Assembly: GCA_030411725.1 (NCBI GenBank)
Contig: MU839840.1
Coordinates: forward strand, 1,116,001 to 1,180,000
Source of the DNA: Echria macrotheca
Taxonomy: Eukaryota; Ascomycota; Sordariomycetes; Sordariales; Schizotheciaceae
Direction: 5' to 3'
Length of the DNA stretch: 64,000 nt
Positions 1-11,469 of the stretch are shown in pieces. The position numbers and the translations under genes are program-made. Every line of letters starts with the position of its first letter. Positions within the stretch are counted from its first letter, which is position 1. The notes beneath the pieces are model-generated. The model was not told the origin of the DNA, did not search any database, and was given only the letters and a program-made list of their open reading frames with translations.

Positions 1-293
1 TTTTTATGAGCTGTTAGGCCAGGCAGGAGCACCCAGACAAGATGGAAGGCACGCATGGACCCAGGCCACTGTATTTAGCCAGTCCTCAGGGCTCATCCTC
101 TCTTCTGCCAAACAAGCATCCTTACCTGCACTTCTTCAGAGCGTAGGGCCTGGGAAGCCTACAATGTTGAAAGAATCCCACACAAAACTAAATAATCATC
201 AAACTCGGTGGTCATATTCAACTATGCCCCTTTATCAAAAAATGCTATCCCCGTCTATCAAATCCCTCGATTAATCAGAATTGCAGGCTCTGG
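1..293. other. Left-edge non-coding stretch
   Basis: I see no supportable gene here. It is the downstream flank of the leftward DUF3433-type gene and probably holds its 3' UTR. Confidence 0.5.
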
Positions 294-2171
294 TCATGCG
301 TATCTCCCCCCTGACAGGCCCACGCCCCAGGTAAACGGGAACCACTGCCCGCCCGCCACCTCCTCGACCCCGATGCACCAGGTCCCTCTCCACGAGAACC
401 ACCCAAACTGGCAGGTCCGGTCAGCCCTCGCCAGCGTCGACGCAACCTCCCGCCGTGACATTGTCGACGTCCCCCTGAGATCAGCCAGCAGCCTGTCACT
501 ATGACACAGATACAGCAACTGGCTCGCGAGCGTCGTCGGCCGCCGCGGCAGAAACGGCTTCGTCCGGCCACTCAACATGACGAAGAGCATGTTGCAAAAA
601 ATCACAAGATGGATACCAACTCCCGCGACGGCCAGACCGAGTGCCGAGTACCCGGACATGATGCCGAACGTCTTATTCGGAAACGGGGAGGTGCTGATGA
701 AGCCGGCAGCATACGCGAGCTCGAGCAGCGGCGGGACGAAGATGGTAGCGAGATAGACCGTGAAAACAGAAAACGCAGCCCACACGGCCACGACCGAGCT
801 CTTCAGCCCCCTGAGAAAGCTAACCACGAGCCCTTCGCTCGCTAGATCGCTCTCGACAAGCCCCTTGTACAACCCCCGGCGCGGCCGACGCAGCTGCTGC
901 CACGGCTCAAAGATCTGCAGCTCGCGCTGGATGCTCTGCCACATGACGCCACCAACAGTCAGGGTGAGCGTAAACACGACCTTGGCGATGGTCTGCTTGG
1001 TAGCGGCGCTTGTGCCGCCGCCGCTCGTGTCGCCGACCACGGCCCCGCCGACCTTCGCGGCCTGGTAGAGCGCGCCGGTGATGGCGGCCTGGCCGAGCCA
1101 GATGACGACCTCGGCGAGGAGCGCGGCGCGGCGGGTGAGAAAGAACCCCGTGGCGTCGCGGCGGTCATGGAAGAGCCTGCGGTCCTCAGGAGACACAGGC
1201 ACCACGAAGCCCGGGTCTACCGCCGTCGTGAGCTGGTAGGCCATCCGCACGGATCCGTCGGGCTGCATCGCCTGCGCGTGCTGGAGGCGGAAGCGTATAC
1301 CTGCAAGCGCGTAGCGGACGACCTTGGAGTGGGCGAAGGACGGGAGCTGGCGGAACACGGCCAGCGCGCCGGTGTTGTTGTCTGTGATATAGTCCGACTC
1401 GCTGACCAGCGAGGCGACGCCGCCGATGCCCCTGGGGTCGCGGTACAGCCCGGACCGCCTGAGGAAGAGTGTCATGCCGAGGGCCAGCCCGCCGGCCACC
1501 ACGATCCCGTGGAGGACCTGCGTCGCGACGGCCACGCCGTTGTTGACCGTCACCGTCGCCCACTTGGGCCCGTCGTCGACGCGGTCGGCCGAGTACGACA
1601 GGCTCGCCCACTCGATGCCGTAGATGCCGCCCGCCATGGCGGTGATGACGGTCGCGACAAGCACAAAGATGGACGACGAGAGGACGACGGCATACTGGCG
1701 ACGGGCGAGCGCCCGGAACGGGACATTAAAACCAAACATGCCGGCGTACTCGAGACACAGCGCGTCGTCGGCGGTGCCGCCCTCCGGCCGCGAGAGCTGG
1801 TGGAACGGCTCGAGCCGCCGCGCCGAGAGGTCCACCGGCTCCCAGAGCACCGCTAGGATTGTGGCCAGCGCGACGGGGAGGTACTGCCACGCGAGGTAGG
1901 CGCTCATGTTGTCCTCCGAGAAGACGAAGATGCTCTCCGGGTCTGTGACGGTTTCATTCTGCTGGATGCGCGCGATCAGGTCGGCCGCGGCCGCGTTCTT
2001 GTTGGTCAGGATCTGGATGCCGGCGATGTAGAGGATGTGCAGGACGCAGAGGAGGCCGAGGTAGAGCGGGTGGAAGGACCATGGTTTCCAGTTGGGCGGG
2101 TCGAGGTTGGAAGGGGCGGCTGGGGCCCGTATCGGGGTCACGGAGGAGGTGAAGCCTTTGAAGCCTGCCAT
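294..2171 (-). CDS. DUF3433-type multispanning membrane protein
   Basis: Single uninterrupted frame of 625 residues. The first ATG is at 2171 (MAGFKGF); an upstream GTG in frame is not a credible start. After a short Pro-rich N-terminus there are hydrophobic segments near residues 30-52, 90-108, 160-185, 210-235 and several more in the C-terminal half. The layout, including a membrane span, a WEPVDLSARRLEPF-like loop, and a late KPFLPRRPTTLASQLLYLCHS segment, matches the fungal DUF3433 family from memory. That family is plasma-membrane or endomembrane and has no known reaction, so I assign none. No intron is needed. Tail residues WCIGVEEVAG are also typical of the family end, suggesting a complete protein. 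Confidence 0.85.
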   Translation of the reverse strand: MAGFKGFTSSVTPIRAPAAPSNLDPPNWKPWSFHPLYLGLLCVLHILYIAGIQILTNKNAAAADLIARIQQNETVTDPESIFVFSEDNMSAYLAWQYLPVALATILAVLWEPVDLSARRLEPFHQLSRPEGGTADDALCLEYAGMFGFNVPFRALARRQYAVVLSSSIFVLVATVITAMAGGIYGIEWASLSYSADRVDDGPKWATVTVNNGVAVATQVLHGIVVAGGLALGMTLFLRRSGLYRDPRGIGGVASLVSESDYITDNNTGALAVFRQLPSFAHSKVVRYALAGIRFRLQHAQAMQPDGSVRMAYQLTTAVDPGFVVPVSPEDRRLFHDRRDATGFFLTRRAALLAEVVIWLGQAAITGALYQAAKVGGAVVGDTSGGGTSAATKQTIAKVVFTLTLTVGGVMWQSIQRELQIFEPWQQLRRPRRGLYKGLVESDLASEGLVVSFLRGLKSSVVAVWAAFSVFTVYLATIFVPPLLELAYAAGFISTSPFPNKTFGIMSGYSALGLAVAGVGIHLVIFCNMLFVMLSGRTKPFLPRRPTTLASQLLYLCHSDRLLADLRGTSTMSRREVASTLARADRTCQFGWFSWRGTWCIGVEEVAGGQWFPFTWGVGLSGGRYA

Positions 2172-2820
2172 GTCCACGGGGGCATTCTCTCAAAGGACCA
2201 AGGCGTTGGTGGGAAGGGGTTGTTGGTGTTTTGTCGTGTTTCCTCCATGGCCCGTTTTGTTTTCTGTACACTTTGGTCTCTCTCATCTCTCTTCTTCATG
2301 TGTGTCAAAAAGTCTGGGGTAATGTTCGTCCGAGTTTATTCTTGGCGGACCAAACGCACAGCCACGCTTCGAACAGGGACACGGTAAATTGGGTTGCACT
2401 GTTTATATCTGTCGGCCAATGCCGTGTTGTTGAATTGTTGCCAAGACTCTACCCGAAGGGCTACGACGGGAGAGGCAGGTGGACGGCAGGCAATACCCAG
2501 GGGCTGAAACACCAATGTGGCCTTGTTAACCGCAGGTGTGTGGTATTGTGCTCGATGGTGGGAAGATACAGCTGAGGCCAGAACGATGGCTTTCTATTTT
2601 AGCTTTAAAGTGTCTTATCTTTTCTTTGCTATACATGCCAGCTGATGATACAGCCACAGTTCAAGTCCGTTATTCTTGGGAAAGGTATATATATGTGTGG
2701 CCTTATCATGGGCGGTTTATATGTCGAAAAGAGGTATAACCCGGGACTCCAGACGCCTGTAATTATGGTGCAAACCAGTATCCAACGGAGGGTAAACAAA
2801 ACAAAATGAATTACACCCGA
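2172..2820. other. Intergenic, upstream of the DUF3433 gene
   Basis: No gene seen. This stretch holds the 5' flank of the DUF3433 gene and the 3' flank of the next leftward gene. A TATATATA-like run lies near 2686-2694 but is far from either start, so I do not call it a promoter element. Confidence 0.4.
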
Positions 2821-4759
2821 CTAGGCCGCCAAACACGCACTCCCCTTTGGCCCGAACCCCTGGCAGAACCCGGCCAGAGGCAGCTGTGCTTCCTGGTCAT
2901 GATCAGCGCGGTCATCTCAAAGCTGGACACAGCGAACATACCGCGAAGGTAATACCGAACAGCGCGCTCTCAATTCCCAGGACTTTTTTCTTCAGGCTGG
3001 CCCCGATCGACGCGCCCAGGGTAAGACCGCCCTGCAACCCGGCTTGACTGTCTCCGCAGGCGGTGCAGTTGGAAGCTGTTTCGTCAGCTCGATCCATCTC
3101 TTTTTTGTCCAGTAACAAGAAACTTACACGCAATGGCCTTCAGGTTCGCCGTCAGCGACGGAGTGTTGGCAGAGATGTCCGCTACCATGCCGGTGTCTGT
3201 ACCAGTTAGTTAGCCACGAAGTCCGGAACGAAACGGACAAGAAATAGAATACCAAGGACACTGATCTCCAACCCGATCGCCGGACGCAGAAACGCCACCG
3301 CCTTCGCCTCGACCATCCCATCGGCCTGCACCGGATCGGCCTTGAACTGCGGCTTCCACCCAGTCGCCGTCGACCCGCCCCGACTCAAAAAATCCAGCCG
3401 CGAGACCGACTTGGGAATATTCGCCGTGCCGCCGAGCACCATATTGATCCCCGCCGAGATCTGCGACAGCTCGACGCCCAGCCTCACGGAGACCGTCGGC
3501 CCGATGGTCAGCAGTTCCGGGATACTGACCCCCGCCAGCGCGGCCTGGAAGACGGTCAGGCTGCGCTCGGCCAGCTTGTCGGTGAGATTGCCCTGGACGC
3601 CGAGGCCGACGACGGCACGGGCCGTGACGCCGTCGGTGGCCAGCTCGAGCCAGGCCTCCTTGGTCTCGAACAGCTCGGCCCGAAACCGGGCGCGGACGTC
3701 GAACGAGCCCGTGGTCGCGCAGTCCTTGCAGCGCGCGGCGACGGAGATCCCGTTGGCCGAGAACGAGAGCGCCTTGTCGCTGTCGATTTTGTGGTCGAAC
3801 GGGACCGAGAAGTCGGGCGTTGAGGTGCCGCCGAGCAGGTCGTCGGCCGCCGCGGCGACCTTGGTTGGGATCTCCTTCGCGGCCGCGACGATCTTGGTCG
3901 GAGCTGCGTTGACCGCGCTGACGACCTTGGCGGGGACGTCCTTGACGGCGTCCACGACGGTATCGACGCCGTCCATGACCGTGTCCACGCCATCCTTCAC
4001 ATCATCCACCACATCGCCCACGGCGTCCTTCACACTATCGAAAAAGCTTCTTCTTGTCGTCCTCCGGACCATCCTTCTCCGCGTCGCGGCATCGACTTTC
4101 CCCACGCTCAGGTCATACGAATGCACGCCCTCCTTCCAGCTCGTCCTGCGCACATCCAGCACCGCCGTCTCGGTCGGGTCGTCATACGCCACCCCCGTGA
4201 CATTGAACAGCACCCTCCCCCCTTCTTCGTTCTCACCACACGCCCCGGGTCCAACGACCATCATGAAATGATTGGCATCCTGGAGATTAACCCACTCCCA
4301 TACATCACTGGCATCATTCAGATCCGCCTCCTTTGCGAATTTGATATGGAGTTTTCCATTATTGGCGCCTGATGATGATGAGGAAGATGATGAGGGAGGG
4401 GGACAGGTGATGTTAGTGACGAGATCGTCGATGCGCTCCAGGTTGACCACGTTCTCGTTCGCCCCCGGCGTGAGGATCTCGAACGAGGCGAGCGTGCCGT
4501 CGGCGCCGATCCACTGGAGGAGTTCCGAGTTTTTGAGCGCGAGGGCCGAGTGGAGATCTCGCTTGGTGTTGCCCTGGCGGTGGCTCTTGAGGGGCGTGAG
4601 GATGAGCGGTTTGGGGATGGCGGCGGCGGGCGGAGGGGAGACTTTGTCGAGGTCGACTGCGGTTTCTGATGTGGGACCTGCGGACTGGAAGGGTTGGATG
4701 AGACCCGCGGCGAGTGGGGATAGGATTAGGGAGGAGATGAGGGTTCGTAAGGGGGCCAT
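2821..4759 (-). CDS. Secreted protein with amphipathic repeat and DUF7223-like domain
   Basis: Spliced model of 593 residues; exons 3253-4759, 3128-3196, 2942-3075 and 2821-2892. All junctions are GT-AG and in phase. Start chosen at 4759 because it opens directly with a signal peptide (MAPLRTLISSLILSPLAAG); an ATG 24 codons upstream would bury it. Residues about 40-235 form a beta-rich N-terminal domain of the kind seen in fungal wall or extracellular proteins. Residues about 238-310 are a repeat of VKD/VDTV/AVKDVP-like 11-mers, probably an amphipathic helix. The C-terminal half (residues about 320-593) resembles the fungal DUF7223 family and carries a small Cys pair (NCTACG). Family names are from memory. 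No enzymatic motif is visible, so a structural or surface role is only an inference. Confidence 0.8.
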
Positions 4760-5973
4760 GATTAGGTATGGATTAATGAGCGTGATGGGGGCCGGCGGGG
4801 TGAGACCGAGGTGTGACGATGACTTCTTCAAAGAGTGTTTCCATCCATGGGTTTATAATAAAACGAAGGTGAAGTTGTTAATAAATGAGAGACTAAAAAC
4901 CTCCAACTCCAAGTGATCACCGAGGAACGAAGATCTGGGTTATGATCTGCCCGAAATCTGCCCTGGGCCGATCCGATATTTCAGGAGGCAGACTGAGCCC
5001 AGCCTGCAAAACAGATCCCCTCCGCCATCCCATACTCACAGAAAAATAAGCTTAACGTCCATCACCCCAAACCTCCAAGAAAGGGGGGGATCCGTCCTAT
5101 AGTTGCACTGGTTTCATCAACACCAAGGGCACCCCTTACAGGGGCGTGCCTCAGCCACGATGGTGCCGCAACCCGCTATAACACCTGATTGGCTCCCGTC
5201 GGTGACTGCCAAGACCGCGCATTGGAGATGGGCTGGCTCATTGGGCTGATTCACCGAATTGGAGTGTTACTTTTGAGGAGTAACGGTCTTGAAGAAAATG
5301 CCGAGGTCGGGCTGTGCTGTGCTGTGCTGCGAGTGTTAGTATATTGTGTGGGTGATGCTTTTCGGGCAAGTGCGATAGGAGATCGTCGTGTTGCGATGGG
5401 TGGTGTTGACCGTTGCGAGATCCGGGCGCGGGCAGTTAGATCGGCGATACCACGGGGTTTTTTGCAACGACACCTTCTCTATCTCCCCGTACGAGATGCA
5501 CTTTGAAATGATTTCCGAAAAACAAAAAATAACGCAGTCAGATCTGTTTACCTCAACCCATTTGTACTGAACTCTGGCAGCCGGGATATGATGGGAAATA
5601 TCAGAGACGTCATGACAGGGTCCGAGACAGTGGCGTCTTGCCTGCAGAACCTGGGACAGATGCCTGAGAATAGTAGGTAACATCGCCAGCGGCAGTGGTG
5701 ATAAGGTGGGTACGCAAACATATCAGACGAGCGCCGATCCGCACGGCCACACCCGCCTGTGAAGGCTTGGCAGTCTCAGCAGGCCGTTAATTGTGAGATG
5801 CCAAACATACATACCTTGCTCGGTATCCATACATAAGCTTGTTTATGATTATATACCTGGCATGCAAGGAGTAGCTTAACCGTAAGCCTTTTATGAATTT
5901 CTCAATAGCACCTACCACCTGGGAGAAAGATCCTGAGACACCGCTCCAACTTGATGTTCGAATCAAGTTTCCG
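4760..5973. other. Intergenic 1.2 kb
   Basis: No supportable gene. Short open frames in 5190-5700 on both strands have no recognisable motif or splice logic. A small GCTGT run occurs near 5309-5328. The region lies upstream of the secreted-protein gene and downstream of the ankyrin/CorA gene. Confidence 0.45.
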
Positions 5974-8900
5974 TCACCTGCTCAAACTTCTCACAGTCTC
6001 CTTCGGTACGCCCTTCTCCTCATCCAAGACAGGTCCGGTGGCACTTGTGTGGCTTCGGTACTGCAATCGACCTACCCATTGCCTGAACGCTCCTCTCCGC
6101 GCGGGCTTCCCTTTCTGCTTCACCACCATTGGCCCTCTCTTGTCGACTTTTGCGGAATCCTTGGCTGGGGATCTTCGCCACTTGCTTATTAGCCCTTCCT
6201 TCAACAGCCTGCCGTGTTCTCTCCACCTCTCCATCCGGGCATTCCTTGTGGACTGGTCGAGGTTGAAGGCCATCAAGAGGGAAGGCAGAACCAAGGCGAG
6301 CGAGACCGTGACTAGTTGGTAGTAGGACAACGTATCAGAGTCTTGACTGTTTTGCTAGGGCTGTTATTATCTGGGGATGCCTACAGATGACTTCCAAGAC
6401 AAAGCTTAGGTGGAGTCCTCCTCCTGTTGTAGACGGGAACTCGTCCACATTGATGGTGAGGAAGCTTGCCATGAACGATAGGGGCAGCTAAGAAAAAATT
6501 GAAGTTCAGCGCCAATACCAGAACATGTGGGACAGGAAAGCGGCGGAAAACTTACAAATACAATCGTCACGACTGTGAAGTACATGATGGTGTTGCCCTG
6601 CTTCTCGGTTTCTGAGTAGATGCTGAGGATTGACTGTTTGTGTTTCAGATCTATAAGATTTTCGATCTGAATCCCAAGGCAGTATTATCAGTGACAAGGT
6701 TGCCAGGTACGAAAGAAATCACCAAAGGAGGGATGGATCAAGCTTCCATGAAACCTACCGCGTCAGCCGCCCTCTTCGCGAAATCATCCAGCCTACCGAT
6801 TTCATCGAGGTACTTGTCTACAAAGAGGCTCAGAGGTGTGTCAGTGTCGGAATCCGAGTCTCCAAACATGTTGTCGGACATGTCTTGGAGTACTTTCTTT
6901 TCTGTATCCGGGAAGTGTTAGTCGAAAATGTCAGCGTCAGCGAAGCGGTCAGCTCCGTGAGAATTCTCAGGGATGAGCTTTTGAGCGCTGCACATGTTGG
7001 TACGTACGGGAATGGAGGAGTACGGCCATGATACCGAGCTCGTCACGAATATCCTTTATATAGCCTAGGTCCCGGATTTCCTCCTTGATATCGGAGCTTT
7101 TCGATTTCCGCACAGAGGCATTGCCCTCGCTCTCCTTGAAGTCGATGTAGCGCTCGGCATCTCTGTCCAACTTTGGGGTATAGCGTTAGAAGTACACTCG
7201 GGTATAGCCCGATGGGGAGGAGACTTGGACGTACGATTTGTGCGATAGAAGAGTGGTAGATTTCCAAGAACTGTAAATGTTCGTCCCCTGTGGTTCTCGG
7301 TTCCAGGTATATCTTCATGCATTCGCTTGCAATCACCAGTGCAATGGCGTCGCAAGATGTTTCATGCAACCTCAAAATCGTTTCCGTGATGTTGCTAATG
7401 AGCGCTGTACCATTTTCCGGATATTTCCTCAGACCCCCCTCTGGAAATGCGGTGATAACAGTGGGGGGCGATGAGCCACAGGCCGGCAGCACCCACATCC
7501 ATAACTGGTCAACCATGGTCATAGGTGGCTTCATGTCACTGTCGTCTCTAAAATAACGCATGGCCGTCTGGTCGTTGTCTCGACGGCTAGTGTTCGCGAG
7601 GGTATGGTAGTAATATTGGTCGAGCGTCCGCCGGCAATGAAGGGGAGGGTCAAATTCGAGATAGCTGGAGAGAAGCTCTTTTTCCGCATTGAGATGAGGT
7701 GCGTCGTCTGTTTCCGTTTTCTTTTTGCCGGCGGGCATTCCAGACTCATCTGACGACTTCGGCTTCTTCTTCTCGTTGATTATGTACTCCCGTGCCTCAA
7801 AGTCTTTCCTGTCCTCCCAGTGCAAGTATGGCATCTATGTGGTTTATTAGCTTGTAACGGCCCACGACCAGAGTTTATACTGTATACATGTACTTACAAA
7901 CAGCACAAAACCACCGGGGTGTGGTGACCATTCGGCCTCATCATCGCCCTCGAATGTGAACTTTACACGGCGGCCTCCGGCATTCGTGGTTTGGCCGGTT
8001 GCGTCTGTTTACGTTCGTATTGTTTAATAATTCATCTGATTTCGGGGTTTGACGCTGGTAAAATAAACGTACCTAACCCCAGTGGATAGCATCCGGGTTG
8101 CATGAAGCGGGCGTGGAACTTCTGGGGCTTAGTAGGCAGATGTAATCGGTTCCGCCAGACATGCGGCCTGAGGACAGATTCGGCGTTCCAAATCTGCCTG
8201 TTGTCCTCCTCACAGTACTTATAATGATTTGCTATGAGGACCTGGGGCAATTTTAGCCACGATAAGCGAATCCAGAGGGACTTGGGGGGCTGGATGGAGA
8301 GAGCCGCTTAACGACATTTGACTAGAACTCACCTCAACCCATTTCATCTTAAACGGCAATAACTGTCAGCCCTACACCAGATATGGAAGTGAATGCAAGA
8401 CTTACGTTGTTCGCAGGGAGATGCAACCACTGACATACAGCGCCTCCCCGTTTGTCGTGACCTGCATCAGAGAGAAGTTGGCGGACAGTGACTTCTTCCG
8501 GCAGAGAAGGTGAGTCGCTATCGCTACCACGAATCTGCAAAACGGTAGCCGTGAACATATCTTCTGCCAAACCAGCGCTGAAGCCGAAGGTAGCCAGGAG
8601 AGCGCTGTAGCTCTTCAAGAAGTCATGCACGCGGATCTGAGAAGTGAGCCTATATTTGGCCTCCGCTCGTCGTAAATTCGCCTCAGCCAGTGCCAGCTCT
8701 GCTCGTTTGACAGCCAGGTGTCCCACTTGTTTTGTTGTGCCACCACCTGCCTTCGCACGAGCCTTGATGCTGGCTCTCAGTATCCCACTGACGGACCCAT
8801 TAGGATCCAACCCACTGAGTTCGGGTCTGGCCTTGGCCATTGTTAGACTCGCGCTGATTACCTCTCTTTCGGCCTCCTCGAACTCTTTAACGCTCTGTTG

Positions 8901-10625
8901 CACCTCGTTGTGCAATATTTGGACGATGTCCTTGTCATCAAGCACGCGGAGACGGGCCCCTCGCTCAGTGAGCATCTTGGCCACTCTGAGATGACCGTTG
9001 ACTGCGGCATGGTAGAGTGCACTTCTTCGTTCCCGATCTTCAGAATCCAGTTCTACGCCAAATGGGCTCTCGAGGAGGATCTGGACAACTTCACCACCTC
9101 CCTTCGCAGCTGCTAAGGAGAGCGGTGAACGACCGTCGTTGTCGACTTTGTTGACAAATCGTTTCAGGGCATCGCTGCTTTTTTCCCCTCCTTGGTTGAT
9201 GAAGTCGAACAACATGGACTTCAAAGCTCCCGTGTACTCCATTTCCGCGGCCCAAGACAGAGGACTTTTACCATCTTGGTCGACCACTTCCAGGTACTCT
9301 GCATCTCCCAGAATATCCCTGAAATTTCCAGAGGAAATTGACACGAAGTTCTCGAGTTCAGAGACCGCGTAGGCGATGACTTTAGCTCTTGATGTCGACT
9401 CCGCGCCCAGGCGAGGCTTGGTATTGATGATTATGCTTATCAGTTTTGGATCTCCGAGCGTCCAGTGAAAGAGACTGTCCATGTCCGAGTCCCTGGCGTA
9501 GATATTGGCGCCTTCTTCAATTAAGAATCTCATGACATGCTCGTGGCCGAATGAGATGGCTGCGGCGAGGGCTGTGGTCTGAAACATTCCGTTTTGTAGT
9601 TCCAGGTTGGGGCGAGGACCGTTGCGGCGAACAAAAGCTTGGATAAACTCGAGGTTTCCATACCGTGCAGCCAGGTACAAAGGGCTTCTCCCGTCGTCGC
9701 CAAAAGTGTCAAGCTGCAGATCTCTGTGGTTGAGAAGCGTCGGAGTAGTCAAGTTTGCGAGCGCGGCCATGTGTAATACGGTGTCCGACCCTTCGCCACC
9801 AGCGTTGATGTCCAAGTCCGGATGCGCATGGAGTAGTCGCGTTAGATCCGCGTCGCCTTTGAATGCGGAAGCGAGGATGAACAGGTTGCCGTGCTCCTTC
9901 CGCGGGGGACGTTCCGAAAAGATCAGTTCAACAAGCTCATTCTTCTTGGCCTTCAGAGCGTAGTAAAATACGGTTCTGTCAGCGTCGTCTGTCAGATAAG
10001 GGTCTGCACCCTTGCTCAACAAGAACTTGACAATTTCATGAGCTGCGTCGTGCCTTGACACCGCTGCTATTAACAGGCTGGCCCGAGGATCAGTCGCGTT
10101 TGGGTCGGGAGCGCCCAAAGCGTCGAAAACCGCCTCGATGGTTGCAATTTTGTTGTCCGAGGACTGGATGGCCATGTAGAGCGGTGTCCTGCCGGCATCA
10201 TCGTTGTGGGAGGCGGCCCCCATAGCACGCAACTTCTCCACGTAACCCGCGTGACCCCGTTGGGCCAGCCAGTGAATCGCCGTGACACCGTAATCGTCCT
10301 GGATATTGACCTTGGGGGCAGGATCATTGCTAAGCAAGAGTTCGAAAATCTCGTCATAACCGTGTCTTGCGGCCAACATCAGCGCGGTTTCGCCTGACCA
10401 GTTGTCTAACGGCGTATATTAGCTAGTTGGAAACTCCCGCGATACGCGCAGTCAGTGATGTAAGCACGTAGTGACTGGGCTAGACATACCTTGGACGTTG
10501 ATGTTATCCCCATTTTCGAGAGACCTTTTGACAGAATCAAGGCTACCCTGCCGAGCCCAAGACACCAGATTGTCGCCGAATCGATTGACCCTTGGGGGCT
10601 TTCGGTAGATTATGTGGTCCGACAT
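5974..10625 (-). CDS. Ankyrin-repeat protein with C-terminal CorA-like membrane domain
   Basis: Eleven-exon model giving 1304 residues: 10490-10625, 8406-10405, 8333-8347, 8241-8073, 8004-7898, 7834-7235, 7170-7008, 6901-6759, 6666-6556, 6487-6385, 6341-5974. Every junction is GT-AG and phase-consistent; the third exon is only 15 nt (MKWVE). Residues about 20-560 are tandem ankyrin repeats (for example GETALMLAARHGYDEIFELL). Residues 640-720 are a linker ending in LHLPANNMKWVE. Residues about 720-1304 match the fungal ankyrin-associated CorA-like module, with RTLDQYYYHTL and MVDQLWMWVL blocks, a long helix and two membrane spans (about 1137-1160 and 1184-1208). The CorA GMN signature is absent (FLTINVDEFP follows span 1), so magnesium transport should not be assumed. 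The family is common in fungi and often placed among recognition-type proteins; its role is not established. Confidence 0.88.
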
Positions 10626-11469
10626 TGATGAAAGGTAACTGCCGTTACGCAGAGACCAGACGGAGCAGGGCGAGAGGAAAATCTTGCTGCAAGAAATGAG
10701 AGGAAAGAAGAGGCTTCAGTGGGGTTGCAGTGACATTTATGAAGGGAAGGGTCTGCTTACCCCCTGTCTGCAAATGGCTCCAAAGGAGTAGTAGGGGTTA
10801 GCTGATTGGCGGGCAACTGACAGCATCTCCGGCCCCCGCTGCAAGACACAGGTGCTGAACATTCAGCCCAGTCGGATTCGGAAAAGAGGGGTCAGGAAAT
10901 GCAAACTGATGCTTCAGTGACTTTAGGGCTGAACTGGCAAGAGAGGCAGCAAGTGCAGCCAATCAACTGTCGGTGTCTCACATCTGTGGCCAATCAAAGT
11001 GCGGGAAGTCCCTCTCACATTTTCATTTTCGCGTTGCTGGAATTAAGTCGGTCAGCGAGACGGAGGCTGCTGACGACGGTGACGATAACCAACCCGAAAA
11101 AAGAAAACCTCCTACAGTGGCCGAGCTTTGTGTAGAGATAGGAAAACGCAAGGGCATATTGCAGTAGAAGCTCTTAAGTTCTTCGAGTACGAGACGCGTA
11201 TTTAGGTACCCGTGAAAATTTGAGTGCTTTCCAGGGCAAGTGCATCTCCGAGTTCCTCGCCAAGATTCACTGCACTATCCGCGCCACCAGAGTTGGAAGA
11301 TAGCGCCGGTTATCGCCAAGTGAGGAGAGTTTTGGGGTCTGCAGCAAAAGAAGAAGGAGCACTGGACATATTGTTGGAAACGGAAAGACGTGGATTGACG
11401 CTACAGAATCCCTCAACAAAAGACAACCTTGTCTCGTCCTCGTCATCATTATCATCAGGCCCAACCTGT
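10626..11469. other. Intergenic, 5' flank of the ankyrin/CorA gene
   Basis: No supportable gene. It contains the promoter side of the leftward ankyrin/CorA gene and the 3' flank of the leftward P450. A TTTAGGTACC motif of the type repeated elsewhere in the window lies near 11200-11210. Confidence 0.4.

Noticed and set aside
1167..1856. A 229-codon frame antisense to the DUF3433 gene
   Set aside because: Arg/Asp/Gly-rich composition typical of a shadow frame.
5336..5683. A 115-codon minus-strand frame in the 4.8-6.0 kb gap
   Set aside because: No motif, no splice partners and no family resemblance.
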